The notes: a model not told the origin generated them from the letters alone. DNA of 36,614 nucleotides from an uncultured Bacteroides sp. (GCF_958445495.1 NZ_CAUCSQ010000042.1:1-36614), one strand, 5' to 3'. Counted from the stretch's first letter, positions 23,079-32,207 are shown. Numbers and translations: made by a program.

Positions 23079-24302
23079 ATGAGCTTAATTGATACGCCCA
23101 ACGCCAACAGGATTCACATCACCCTCTTCGGAAAAAGAAACAGCGGGAAATCATCCCTTATCAATGCATTGACGGGACAAGACGCCGCACTCGTCTCAGA
23201 TATTCCCGGCACGACTACGGACCCAGTATCGAAAGCTATGGAGATTCACGGAATCGGCCCGTGCCTGTTTACCGACACACCGGGATTTGACGATGAAGGC
23301 GAACTCGGGAAAATGCGCATTGAACAGGCACGGAAAGCGATGGAAAAGACGGATATCGCTATTTTACTCTGCGGGGGAGATGTCTCCACCGGAAAAGCCG
23401 TCCAGGCAGAAACCGACCTGACAGAAGAAATCCGCTGGCTGGAACAACTGAAAAGCCGGAAGATTCCTACGGTTTTGCTGATTAACAAGGCGGATATCCG
23501 GAAGGATTCGGAAATGTTGGCTGCCAAAATGAAAGAGATTTCCGGAGATACTCCCGTTCCGGTCAGCGCGAAAGAAGGGACGGGAATGGAACTGATACGC
23601 CGGGCAATCCTGGAAAAGCTGCCTCCCGACTTCGGCCAGCAAAGCATCACCGGAAAGCTGGCCGGAGAGAACGACCTCGTACTTCTGGTAATGCCGCAAG
23701 ACATACAGGCTCCCAAAGGCAGGCTTATCCTGCCTCAAGTACAGACACTTCGCGAACTGCTGGACAAAAAATGCCTGGTTGTAACTTGTACGACCGACAA
23801 AATGCCGGAGATGCTGAAAGCCCTCTCCCGTCCTCCCCAATTGATTATCACGGATTCGCAGGCATTCAAGACGGTTTATGAACAGAAACCGAAAGAAAGC
23901 AGGCTGACTTCTTTCTCCGTGCTCTTCGCCGGCTACAAAGGAGACATTCATTATTACGTGAAAAGCGCTTCCGCCATTGACACCCTCACGGAAACATCGC
24001 GCGTGTTGATAGCCGAGGCCTGTACACATGCCCCTCTTTCCGAAGACATCGGCAGGGTAAAGCTCCCGCGCCTGTTAAGGAAACGGGTTGGCGGGCATTT
24101 ACAGATAGATATCGTCAACGGGGCGGACTTTCCGCAAGACTTGACGCCTTATTCTTTAGTCATTCATTGCGGGGCGTGCATGTTTAACCGCAAACATGTA
24201 CTCAGCCGTATCGAACGCGCCCAGAAACAGAATATTCCTATGACAAACTACGGAATAGCCATCGCTTTTCTCAACGGGATACTCGAACTGATAGAATATT
24301 GA
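23079..24302 (+). CDS. hydF: [FeFe]-hydrogenase maturation GTPase HydF
   Basis: A 407-residue GTPase scaffold that carries the 2Fe precursor and delivers it to HydA. The Era-like GTPase motifs are all present: P-loop GKRNSGKSS, switch region PGTTTDPV, DTPGFDDEGE, NKAD and SAKEGTG. The C-terminal cluster-binding cysteines are EACTHAP (CxH) and VIHCGACM (HCxxC), the usual HydF ligand set. The start at 23079 (MSLIDTPNANRIHITLFG) is preferred; an in-frame ATG at 23043 is possible. It is separated from hydG by 140 nt, the only loose junction in the operon, so it may have extra control. It ends the cluster. Confidence 0.94.
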   Translation: MSLIDTPNANRIHITLFGKRNSGKSSLINALTGQDAALVSDIPGTTTDPVSKAMEIHGIGPCLFTDTPGFDDEGELGKMRIEQARKAMEKTDIAILLCGGDVSTGKAVQAETDLTEEIRWLEQLKSRKIPTVLLINKADIRKDSEMLAAKMKEISGDTPVPVSAKEGTGMELIRRAILEKLPPDFGQQSITGKLAGENDLVLLVMPQDIQAPKGRLILPQVQTLRELLDKKCLVVTCTTDKMPEMLKALSRPPQLIITDSQAFKTVYEQKPKESRLTSFSVLFAGYKGDIHYYVKSASAIDTLTETSRVLIAEACTHAPLSEDIGRVKLPRLLRKRVGGHLQIDIVNGADFPQDLTPYSLVIHCGACMFNRKHVLSRIERAQKQNIPMTNYGIAIAFLNGILELIEY

Positions 24303-24321
24303 AAAAAAAGAAGCATTTAGG

Positions 24322-24352
24322 TTGTATCCTAAAAACTTTAGCTTTACATTTG
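24322..24352 (+). promoter_or_regulatory. Promoter of the S9 peptidase gene
   Basis: -7 box TACATTTG (24345-24352) with a -33-like TTG (24322-24324) exactly 20 nt before it, matching Bacteroides spacing of 19-21. It lies 40 nt before the ATG and shortly after the hydF stop, so the peptidase is probably transcribed separately from the hydrogenase genes. Confidence 0.58.
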
Positions 24353-24392
24353 CCGCATAATTTAACCCTTTTATTAATTTAATACACGACAC

Positions 24393-26930
24393 ATGAAAAA
24401 GAAAGGAATGGCTTTAGTCATTTTTCTGTCAGCCGGACTTACTCTCCAGGCACAAGAAAAAGTAATGCAGTACAAAGTCCGGGACGCTATTGAAATCCGC
24501 ACCCCCATCATGAACGACAGTATCAACCCCAAAGGAGAAAAACACACAGCCAAAATGTTGCTCCAGACTCCGGTAGTACTGAATCTGCCCGATGCGCCGG
24601 TACAGTCACTCACCACCGACACGGCGGGTTACCTTCATCTGGACAAAGCGGGTACAAACAGCAGGCTCTACGTATTTAAAACGCAAATCCGTGCGGAACG
24701 TTTCCTCAAAGGAAAACTGAAAATCACTTCCCCGGCCCGTTGGGAAGTCTTTATCGACGAGGTATCCAAACAGACGAAAGACACTGCCGAGGACAGTATC
24801 AGCTCCGCCTCTTCACGGGAAATCGCCATCAGCATGGAACCGGAACGGGATTATGAGATTACGGTCAAACTGCTTTCTTCGACGGAAGACAAGGCGGCTC
24901 CTGTTTTCAAATGCGAACTTATCAAAAACGATAAATTCAAAAACATCGGCTGCACACTGAATCCGGATGCCAAGAAACGTTTTACACTGGACAATACCGT
25001 GTACGGTAACCGGGCAATCTCCGTCGCCGTCTCTCCAAGCGGAAAATATCTGCTGACCCGTTATTGGAACAATCATTCCGCCAAACGCTCGCGTACTTAC
25101 TGCCAGCTCACGGAATTGAAAACGGGCAAGGTTCTCCTGGACAACGCAAGGGACGGTATGCGCTGGATGCCGAAAAGCGACAAGTTATATTACACCGTGA
25201 CGGCTCTGGAAGGAAACGACGTCATCACTCTTGACCCCGCCACTCTCCAGGAAGAGACTCTCCTGAAAGGAATACCGGAACAGGGTTTCACATGGTCGCC
25301 TAACGAGGACTACCTGATTTATTATCCCAGAGAAGAGGGTGAAAAGGAACAGGGCGCCCTCCGTCGTATCGTCAGTCCGGTAGACCGGATTCCCAACACG
25401 CGCGGAAGAAGTTTCCTGGCTAAGTACAACATCGCCAACGGGGTTTCCGAACGGCTGACTTACGGTAACCACAGTACTTATCTGCAGGATATTTCCCCCG
25501 ACGGGAGGTTCTTGTTATACAGCACTTCCAAAGAGAATATCACCCAACGCCCGTTTTCGTTGTCTTCCCTCTATCTGGTAGACCTGGAAACTCTGAAAGT
25601 AGACACGCTTTTCTACAATGAACGGTTCTTGGGAGGCGCCAACTACTCACCGGACGGTAAACAGCTATTGCTCACGGCTAGCCCGGAGGCTTTCGACGGA
25701 ATCGGAAAGAACTGCGGCAACCATCCTATCGCCAACGATTTCGACACACAGGCCTTTATCATGGACTTGGCTACCCGCAAGATAGAACCGATAACGAAAG
25801 ATTTCAATCCTACTGTCAGCTTCCTGCAATGGAACCGGGGAGACAACTGCATTTATTTCAACACAGATGATGCCGACTGCAAGAATATCTACCGTTACTC
25901 GCCCAAAACCAAGGCTTTTGAAAAACTGGACCTGGAGACGGATGTTGTCAGCGCTTTTGCTTTATCCGAGTTTAATCCGGGCATCGCCGCATACATCGGC
26001 CAGTCGGATTACAACGCCGGAGCCGCTTATCTGTATGACATGAAGAAAAAGACTTCCCGGCTGTTGACCGACCCGATGAAACCGGTTCTGGAGCAAATAG
26101 AGTTAGGCAAAACCGAACCTTGGAACTTCACCGCTTCAGACGGTACGGTTATCACCGGAAAGATATGCCTGCCTCCCGCTTTCGACCCGAATAAGAAATA
26201 CCCGCTGATTGTTTATTATTACGGCGGAACGACTCCTACGACACGGGGAATCAGCAATCCGTATTGCGCCCAGTTGTTCGCCTCACGCGACTATGTGGTG
26301 TATGTCATCCAGCCTAGCGGGACTATCGGTTTCGGACAGGAATTTTCCGCTCGCCACGTCAATGCGTGGGGAAAGCGAACGGCCGAAGATATTATCGAAG
26401 GAACCAAGCAGTTCTGCAAAGAACACCCGTTTGTAAATGAAAAAAGAATCGGATGTATCGGCGCTTCTTACGGAGGATTCATGACTCAATACCTGCAAAC
26501 TAAAACCGACCTCTTTGCCGCCGCCGTATCTCATGCCGGCATCAGCAACGTAACCAGTTATTGGGGAGAAGGTTATTGGGGATATTCTTATAATTCGACT
26601 GCCGCTGCCGACAGCTATCCCTGGAAAGACCCGGATTTGTTCACCAAACAAGGTTCTTTGTTCAACGCCGACAAAATCAATACCCCGCTACTGTTGCTTC
26701 ACGGTACGGTAGATACCAACGTGCCTATCGGTGAAAGTATCCAGCTTTTCAATGCTTTGAAGATATTGGGCAAAACAGTAGAGTTTATCACAGTAGACGG
26801 CGAGAACCATTTTATTTCAGATTATGACAAACGAATCAAATGGCACAATTCCATCATGGCATGGTTTGCCCGCTGGCTGCAGGACCAACCGGAATGGTGG
26901 AACGAGTTATACCCCGAACGCCATCTCTGA
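24393..26930 (+). CDS. Exported S9-family prolyl oligopeptidase-like serine peptidase
   Basis: An 845-residue protein with a signal peptide (GMALVIFLSAGLTLQAQ). The middle is a long beta-propeller (repeats such as SPSGKYLLTRYW, SPNEDYLIYYP, SPDGRFLLYSTS, SPDGKQLLLTAS) and the C-terminal ~250 residues form the alpha/beta-hydrolase domain. The catalytic triad is Ser692 in IGASYGGF, Asp774 in HGTVDTNVP and His806 in DGENHFI, at the usual spacing. Such enzymes cut short peptides, often after proline, in the periplasm. An N-terminal region of ~200 residues before the propeller is unusual in length and unassigned. It follows the hydrogenase operon but has its own promoter and a clear terminator. 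Confidence 0.93.
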   Translation: MKKKGMALVIFLSAGLTLQAQEKVMQYKVRDAIEIRTPIMNDSINPKGEKHTAKMLLQTPVVLNLPDAPVQSLTTDTAGYLHLDKAGTNSRLYVFKTQIRAERFLKGKLKITSPARWEVFIDEVSKQTKDTAEDSISSASSREIAISMEPERDYEITVKLLSSTEDKAAPVFKCELIKNDKFKNIGCTLNPDAKKRFTLDNTVYGNRAISVAVSPSGKYLLTRYWNNHSAKRSRTYCQLTELKTGKVLLDNARDGMRWMPKSDKLYYTVTALEGNDVITLDPATLQEETLLKGIPEQGFTWSPNEDYLIYYPREEGEKEQGALRRIVSPVDRIPNTRGRSFLAKYNIANGVSERLTYGNHSTYLQDISPDGRFLLYSTSKENITQRPFSLSSLYLVDLETLKVDTLFYNERFLGGANYSPDGKQLLLTASPEAFDGIGKNCGNHPIANDFDTQAFIMDLATRKIEPITKDFNPTVSFLQWNRGDNCIYFNTDDADCKNIYRYSPKTKAFEKLDLETDVVSAFALSEFNPGIAAYIGQSDYNAGAAYLYDMKKKTSRLLTDPMKPVLEQIELGKTEPWNFTASDGTVITGKICLPPAFDPNKKYPLIVYYYGGTTPTTRGISNPYCAQLFASRDYVVYVIQPSGTIGFGQEFSARHVNAWGKRTAEDIIEGTKQFCKEHPFVNEKRIGCIGASYGGFMTQYLQTKTDLFAAAVSHAGISNVTSYWGEGYWGYSYNSTAAADSYPWKDPDLFTKQGSLFNADKINTPLLLLHGTVDTNVPIGESIQLFNALKILGKTVEFITVDGENHFISDYDKRIKWHNSIMAWFARWLQDQPEWWNELYPERHL

Positions 26931-26982
26931 TTCCGAGTTACTCTCTGAATGTCAGACAGGTTACACATCATTAATATTGCAG

Positions 26983-27009
26983 AAGAGTCCGGTATTATAT
27001 CGGACTCTT
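26983..27009 (+). terminator. Rho-independent terminator of the S9 peptidase
   Basis: AAGAGTCCG (26983-26991), 9-nt loop, CGGACTCTT (27001-27009), followed by TTTCTTTT. It is a classic stem with U-run, 53 nt after the stop. The 26931-27668 gap holds this, the element at 27322-27494, and no convincing gene. Confidence 0.88.
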
Positions 27010-27321
27010 TTCTTTTAAAAATCCCCGTTATTCTTCAACCTCAAACCGCTTTTGCCGCTGTCCAGCTTTTTACGGTTGTTCCTCAATCTGTTTTCGATTT
27101 CTCCGGCCGGAAGGAAATAACCTACCACCCGCTACCGGAAGCGGAATGCCGCAGACACGGCCGCCACACGACCCATACCCAAAAGAAAGACAGTGAGAAT
27201 TGCAGGAAACATCGCCAAGATACCGACAACTTCATTCTTAGCCAATAACAGAAGAACGGAACCGGGGGAAGGATAACAAAAAGACGTTTCGCCCGGAATT
27301 AGGAAATAGAATTAAAAAGAG

Positions 27322-27494
27322 CTGTCTCAAAGAAATTGAAAGTTGAGAATCTTACAGACTGAAACTTAAAAAGGAAAATCTCTCCCTATTTTTGCCTTGT
27401 ATTCTGATGAATGAAGGCTAAAAACAGGAAGGGATTCTCATGTCATAGCTTATAACTTACAAGGAAAGCCGTCCTTTTTTCTATTTCGAGACAG
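27322..27494. mobile_element. MITE-like inverted-repeat element (remnant)
   Basis: CTGTCTCAAAG at 27322 and its inverted partner ending at 27494 (minus strand CTGTCTCGAAA) bracket 173 nt with no reading frame. In the middle is an imperfect hairpin, with arms 27377-27398 and 27414-27436. This layout, inverted ends around a foldable non-coding core, resembles a small non-autonomous transposon. No target duplication was identified, so the call is tentative. Confidence 0.4.
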
Positions 27495-27668
27495 TTTCCT
27501 TTCAAGTTTCCCCTATAATTTTACTTAGAGAGATTAGCTCTTTATACCGCATAAGAAAAATGAGATATGTACCCTCCTTATTTCCCGATGCTTTACTCCG
27601 ATTAAAAGGAAAGAAATCGCCAATCCGTCATTTCTTCTATTTTTCAATACCGTTGCAGACAATGCCCC

Positions 27669-29033
27669 TTATTTCTTTACGGCAGCGACCAGTTCTTCCG
27701 CTGAAACAGGATTCTGCTCTCCGCTTTCCATATTTTTCAGCATGACTTTGCCTTCTTTCATTTCATTTTCACCTACAATGGCAACAAACGGAATGTTTTT
27801 TGAATTGGCATAGCTCATCTGCTTCTTCATCTTGGCCGCATCCGGAAAGATTTCAGCGCGGATACCTGCCGCACGTACCTTTGCCAGAATTCCTAAAGAG
27901 AAAGCCGCCTCTTTCTCACCGAAATTGATGAACAGCAGTTCCGTCCCGTTCACCGCTTCTTTCGGATAAAGCTCAAGCTGATTCAGCACATCGAAAATAC
28001 GGTCTGCACCGAAAGAAATGCCGACCCCCGATACTCCCGCCATTCCGAACACTCCGGTCAGGTTATCGTAACGTCCGCCTCCAGTAATACTGCCGATTTG
28101 CACATCCAAGGCTTTTACTTCAAAGATGGCGCCTGTATAATAGTTCAGACCGCGAGCCAGCGTCAGGTCCAGTTCGATTTCGTTTTCCAGACCCATTGTC
28201 TCCAACGTATTCAGAATAAACTCGCTTTCCTCCACTCCTTTCAATCCTGTCTCACTGGCACTCAACACATTTTTCAACGTCGCCAGCTTTTCCGCATTCG
28301 TCCCGTTGAGAAGAATAATAGGTTGCAGCTTCGCAATAGCCTCATCGCTAATCCCTTTCTCTTTTAGTTCCGCATTCACATTGTCCAGACCAATTTTATC
28401 CAATTTGTCTATGGCTACGGTTATATCGACTATTTTATCGGACTCGCCGATAATCTCGGCAATGCCGGAAAGAATCTTACGGTTATTTATCTTGATACAT
28501 ACGCGAATGCCGAAACGGCTGAACACCGTGTCTACAATCTGCATCAGCTCCACTTCATTCAGCAGCGAATCACTGCCGACAACGTCTGCATCGCATTGGT
28601 AAAACTCACGGTAACGTCCTTTTTGCGGACGGTCTGCACGCCAAACCGGCTGAATCTGATAACGTTTGAACGGGAAAGTTATTTCATCGCGATGCATCAC
28701 CACGTAACGGGCAAAAGGCACTGTCAAGTCATAACGCAACCCCTTCTCACAAAATTTGCTCGCCAGTTTCGCTGCATTGCGGCTCAAGAGTTCTTCGTCC
28801 GTTATGCCGGAAAAATAATCTCCGGAATTCTGAATCTTAAAAAGAAGCTTATCTCCTTCATCCCCGTATTTGCCCATCAACGTAGAGAGCATTTCCATGG
28901 CGGGAGTCTCTATCTGCTGGAAACCATAGAGATGGTACACATCACGAATGGTATTGAATATATAATTACGCTTCGCCATCTCTACCGGCGAAAAGTCACG
29001 GGTTCCTTTTGGAATACTCGGTTTTGCTGCCAT
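27669..29033 (-). CDS. hisS: Histidyl-tRNA synthetase
   Basis: A 454-residue class II synthetase. It opens with PSIPKGTRDFSPVEMAKRNY, has motif 2 as QPVWRADRPQKGRYREFYQC, the histidine-binding region ARGLNYYTGAIFEV, GGGRYDNLTGVFG and motif 3 VGISFGADRIFDVL, and ends in the anticodon-binding domain (KVRAAGIRAEIFPDAAKMKKQMSYAN). It charges tRNA-His in the cytoplasm. It lies alone; a full TAnnTTTG box is at 29061-29068. Some motif positions differ slightly from E. coli (NYYTG for DYYTG), which is common in this phylum. No leader peptide or T-box was seen. Confidence 0.98.
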   Translation of the reverse strand: MAAKPSIPKGTRDFSPVEMAKRNYIFNTIRDVYHLYGFQQIETPAMEMLSTLMGKYGDEGDKLLFKIQNSGDYFSGITDEELLSRNAAKLASKFCEKGLRYDLTVPFARYVVMHRDEITFPFKRYQIQPVWRADRPQKGRYREFYQCDADVVGSDSLLNEVELMQIVDTVFSRFGIRVCIKINNRKILSGIAEIIGESDKIVDITVAIDKLDKIGLDNVNAELKEKGISDEAIAKLQPIILLNGTNAEKLATLKNVLSASETGLKGVEESEFILNTLETMGLENEIELDLTLARGLNYYTGAIFEVKALDVQIGSITGGGRYDNLTGVFGMAGVSGVGISFGADRIFDVLNQLELYPKEAVNGTELLFINFGEKEAAFSLGILAKVRAAGIRAEIFPDAAKMKKQMSYANSKNIPFVAIVGENEMKEGKVMLKNMESGEQNPVSAEELVAAVKK

Positions 29034-29060
29034 ATGATTACTGTTTATAATTTAATTGCG

Positions 29061-29068
29061 CAAATTTA
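29061..29068 (-). promoter_or_regulatory. -7 box TAAATTTG for hisS
   Basis: The minus strand reads TAAATTTG, a full TAnnTTTG match 28 nt before the ATG. The rest of 29034-29246 shows no feature. Confidence 0.45.
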
Positions 29069-29246
29069 CTGCAAATTTCCGAGCAACCCCCGCATATAAC
29101 CGAAAAAATCATCAAGATTGCACTTCACACAGATATGTCACGGGGATAACCCGCTTTGTCCGGTCAAGCAGCCTTCCTTGCAGACCTTTGCTTCCGATAA
29201 ATGGGGGGAGTCATAGCCATATACTCTTCTTTTCAGGTTTTATCCG

Positions 29247-30410
29247 CTAGAAACCGACCTGCCGTTGCTGTTCCGCATTATAACGGTCACCGACAACCGG
29301 AATAGCCGCTACCGTATCTTCCAGTTTTTTCCATTCTTCCGCCGGCAGGGAAAATTCCGGTGTCCGCAGATTCTCTTCCAGATGCGAAAGTTTTGTCGTT
29401 CCGGGAATCGGTACAATCCACGGGGCTTTTTGCAACAGCCAGCCGAGCGCCACTTGTGCGGAAGTCATGCCGTAAATACGTCCGAAGTCCTGCAACACAT
29501 CCACAATCCGCAGGTTGGCCCTGATGGCTTCGGGCTGGAAACGGGGTAAATCCTGCCGGTTGTCATTGCTGGAATCGAATTGCGTGTATTCGTTGATACA
29601 ACCTCCTAAAAATCCCCTATTTACAGGACTGTACGGCACAAAACCGATGCCTAATTCCCGACAGGTGTCAAGAACCCCGTTTTCCTCTACAAGCCGGTGC
29701 ATCAGATGGTATTCACTCTGGATGGCAGTCAGCGGGCAGACCGCATGTGCCTTGCGGATGGTTTCGGCGCTGACTTCACACATGCCCCAATGCCGTATTT
29801 TACCTTCTTTCATTAAATCAGCCATCGTGGAAGCCACTTCTTCCACCGGCACATTTGCGTCGAAACGGTGTTGATAAAACAAAGGAATGCAGTCAATCCG
29901 AAGTCGGCGAAGCGAATCTTCACAATAACGACGGATGGTGGCGGGACGACTGTCCTGCCGTCCTGTACCCTTCCCGTCAATCACTTCATGTCCGAATTTG
30001 GTGGTCACGTTGATTTTACCCTTAAATTCGGAAAGGGCTTCGCCCGCTAACAGCTCATTGGACAAGGGCCCGTAAATAATAGCGGTATCGAACAGCGTAA
30101 CTCCCCGCTCTACCGCTTCATGCAGCAAACGGATACATTGTTTTTTACCGGGATGCCGGCTTCTGTTATAAGTCATACCCATCATCCCGAAACCAAGCGC
30201 CGATACCTCAAAAGCCGCTTTACCAGTACCCAACACGCGATATTCCCTGATATGAGCGAGATGAGGATTGTCGGATGTTTTTTCCGACGGATTCGATTCG
30301 CTCGCAAGTACTCTGTCCAGTCCGGCAGGCATAACTAAGGCTGTTCCTGCCAAAGCCGCTGTCTTGAGGAATCCCCGGCGGCTGACACCTGTTTTTCTGT
30401 CTCCTTCCAT
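29247..30410 (-). CDS. Aldo/keto reductase with twin-arginine signal
   Basis: A 387-residue protein. The N-terminus has a Tat export motif, SRRGFLKTAALAGTALVMP, unusual for an aldo/keto reductase, so it is probably moved folded to the periplasm with its cofactor. The reductase domain has the tetrad in LFDTAIIYGPLSNELL (Asp, Tyr), NVTTKFGHE (Lys) and IPLFYQHRFD (His), plus GKIRHWGMCEVSAETI and IVPIPGTTKLSHLEEN near the C-terminus. It reduces a carbonyl with NADPH; the substrate is unknown. It starts 1 nt after the CMD-cupin gene ends, so the two are an operon, probably under the AraC regulator upstream. Confidence 0.92.
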   Translation of the reverse strand: MEGDRKTGVSRRGFLKTAALAGTALVMPAGLDRVLASESNPSEKTSDNPHLAHIREYRVLGTGKAAFEVSALGFGMMGMTYNRSRHPGKKQCIRLLHEAVERGVTLFDTAIIYGPLSNELLAGEALSEFKGKINVTTKFGHEVIDGKGTGRQDSRPATIRRYCEDSLRRLRIDCIPLFYQHRFDANVPVEEVASTMADLMKEGKIRHWGMCEVSAETIRKAHAVCPLTAIQSEYHLMHRLVEENGVLDTCRELGIGFVPYSPVNRGFLGGCINEYTQFDSSNDNRQDLPRFQPEAIRANLRIVDVLQDFGRIYGMTSAQVALGWLLQKAPWIVPIPGTTKLSHLEENLRTPEFSLPAEEWKKLEDTVAAIPVVGDRYNAEQQRQVGF

Positions 30411-30411
30411 C

Positions 30412-31242
30412 TTACTTTAATTTGGAATATATTTCATTACTAACCGGTTCAAGCCATTCATTTCTGTTGTTCTCTCCGGGAACTTCTATGGCAAGGTGGG
30501 AAAACCAACTGTCGGGAGCAGCCCCGTGCCAGTGCTTGACACCTGCCGGGATATAAACGATGTCGCCGGGAAGCAATTCCCGCGGTTCTTTTCCCCACTC
30601 TTGATAATAACCGCGTCCGCCTACGCACACCAAGGTCTGACCGCCTCCCTTGGCAGCATGATGCACATGCCAGTTGTTGCGGCAACCCGGTTCGAAAGTA
30701 ACGTTTGCAACCGGAACACCGTCCGTAACAAGGGATGCAAGATAGCTTTGCCCGACGAAATACTTGGCATACGCATCATTGGGCTTGCCTACCGGAAAGA
30801 TGAGAGTTTGCGCATACGCATCAAGCGAACCGGAAACGATGTTGCCGGTATCGCCCGTCCACACTTCCTTAGCCATGCGAAACGCCGCCCATGCTTTCGG
30901 CCATCCGGCATAGAATGCGGCATGGGTAAGTATTTCCGCTATTTCCGTTCGGGTCACTCCGTTCTTTTTTGCCGTTTCAAGATGGTACTTGAATGACGAG
31001 TCGGTCAGCCCTTGCGACATGAGGGCAACCACGGTTACGATAGAACGGTCGCGAAGTGAAAGGAGGTCGTTACGACTCCAGATTTCCCCGAAAAGGACAT
31101 CATCATTCAAACGGGCAAATTCAGGCGCAAACTCGCCGAGCGCTTCACGCCCTGCCGTCTGGCGGATTTTGATTTGTGATTTTACCATGACTGGAAAGAA
31201 TAAAATTAATAATAAGACCAGTGAAATTACTTTTGCTTTCAT
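30412..31242 (-). CDS. Exported carboxymuconolactone decarboxylase-like/cupin fusion protein
   Basis: About 276 residues. A signal peptide (MKAKVISLVLLLILFFPVMVKSQ) is followed by a CMD-like helical domain (SLRDRSIVTVVALMSQGLTD and TRTEIAEILTHAAFYAGWPKAW) and then a cupin domain with metal-ligand motifs NNWHVHHAAKGGGQTLVCVGG and GDIVYIPAGVKHWHG. The AhpD-type CxxC is absent from the CMD part, so peroxidase activity is not supported. Such fusions are common but without a firm function. The start at 31242 is preferred over 31254 because it gives the cleaner signal peptide. The Tat aldo/keto reductase follows at 1 nt; both products are probably outside the cytoplasm. Confidence 0.88.
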   Translation of the reverse strand: MKAKVISLVLLLILFFPVMVKSQIKIRQTAGREALGEFAPEFARLNDDVLFGEIWSRNDLLSLRDRSIVTVVALMSQGLTDSSFKYHLETAKKNGVTRTEIAEILTHAAFYAGWPKAWAAFRMAKEVWTGDTGNIVSGSLDAYAQTLIFPVGKPNDAYAKYFVGQSYLASLVTDGVPVANVTFEPGCRNNWHVHHAAKGGGQTLVCVGGRGYYQEWGKEPRELLPGDIVYIPAGVKHWHGAAPDSWFSHLAIEVPGENNRNEWLEPVSNEIYSKLK

Positions 31243-31292
31243 ACCACAACGCAATTAAAATTCAACGTATATCAATCTTGATTTTTATATTG

Positions 31293-31300
31293 CAAAGGTA
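31293..31300 (-). promoter_or_regulatory. -7 box TACCTTTG for the CMD-cupin/reductase operon
   Basis: The minus strand reads TACCTTTG, a full TAnnTTTG match about 50 nt before the chosen start. It lies between the AraC gene and the operon, as expected for a regulated promoter. Confidence 0.48.
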
Positions 31301-31361
31301 TGAATCGAATCTTGTAACGGCTTTGCTGTAAGGCTCAATCTGTTTTATTTTAAGGCTCACC

Positions 31362-32174
31362 TTACAAAGAGGGAGCAATACCGTAAACTTGCTTGTACAC
31401 TTTGGAGAAATGCGACAAATTCTTGAATCCTACGTCGAAACAGATTTCCGACACTTTCTTTTTCCCGGACTTGATTAAATCGTGTGCCGCTTCAAGCCGC
31501 CGTTTGATAATCCATTTCTGCGGCGTCAGTTCACTAACTTTGGCAAAGTCGCGTTTGAAGGTTGCCAGGCTGCGCCCCGTATAACTTGCTATTTCTTCCA
31601 TGGAAAGGTCACACATATAGTTTTCGTTCAAATAATCGAGTATGTCTATTTTCCAAGGTTCCACGAAGTCAAACAGGGAGGCATACAGATTCTTGTCCGT
31701 ATGAAGCAATACATACAACCCCTCTGTCATTTTCAGCTTCAACACTTCTTCCGAAGGTCTTACGCCCGAATCGAAATAAGGTATGACAGATTCAAAAAGA
31801 CTGCGTATGTCCGGACGTTCACGGGGCAGCAGGCGCAGGCTGGCCCTCTCCCGTCTTGCTTCCATAGGAATGTCTTTTTTGTCAAGTTTCTGGTAAAACT
31901 CACGTAAAAATGACTTGGAGAATTTTAATACGACAGAACGGTAAGGCTTCCCGTCTGTTACCCGTTTCTGCAACCACATCCGGTTGTCACGACGCATAAA
32001 AGCGCAGTCGCCTGCACGGAGGATGGTTTTCTTTCCCCGTTCTTCAATTTCCAGCTCGCCGGAACAAAGGTAAATAAGCGTGTGTTCACGATTTTCGTGG
32101 GCACACCCTCTGTTGTCTGTAAAATAACATGCTATAAGTATGTTGGAGCAATCAAAAACATCTAACTTTTCCAT
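31362..32174 (-). CDS. AraC-family transcriptional regulator
   Basis: A 270-residue regulator. The C-terminal ~100 residues hold the two helix-turn-helix units: LSMEEIASYTGRSLATFKRDFAKVSELTPQKWIIKRRLEAAHDLI and VSEICFDVGFKNLSHFSKVYKQVYG. The N-terminal part looks like a cupin-type sensing domain (HTLIYLCSGELEIEERGKKTILRAGDCAFMRRDN). The start at 32174 (MEKLDVFDCS) is chosen because a TACCTTTG box lies at 32208-32215, inside a longer possible reading. It is 119 nt upstream of, and co-directional with, the CMD-cupin/reductase operon, its probable target. The inducer is not known. Confidence 0.93.
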   Translation of the reverse strand: MEKLDVFDCSNILIACYFTDNRGCAHENREHTLIYLCSGELEIEERGKKTILRAGDCAFMRRDNRMWLQKRVTDGKPYRSVVLKFSKSFLREFYQKLDKKDIPMEARRERASLRLLPRERPDIRSLFESVIPYFDSGVRPSEEVLKLKMTEGLYVLLHTDKNLYASLFDFVEPWKIDILDYLNENYMCDLSMEEIASYTGRSLATFKRDFAKVSELTPQKWIIKRRLEAAHDLIKSGKKKVSEICFDVGFKNLSHFSKVYKQVYGIAPSL

Positions 32175-32207
32175 ATTTATATCTGTTTTTGTCTGATATT
32201 TACAAGG

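Noticed and set aside
26949..27248. 99-codon plus-strand open frame after the S9 peptidase
   Set aside because: It runs through the peptidase's strong terminator and looks like translated intergenic DNA.
27132..27280. Minus-strand frame with a hydrophobic end (MFPAILTVFLLGMGRVAAVSA)
   Set aside because: It reads like the last helix of a transporter and could be a gene remnant, but it has no good start, is under 50 codons, and no family could be named.
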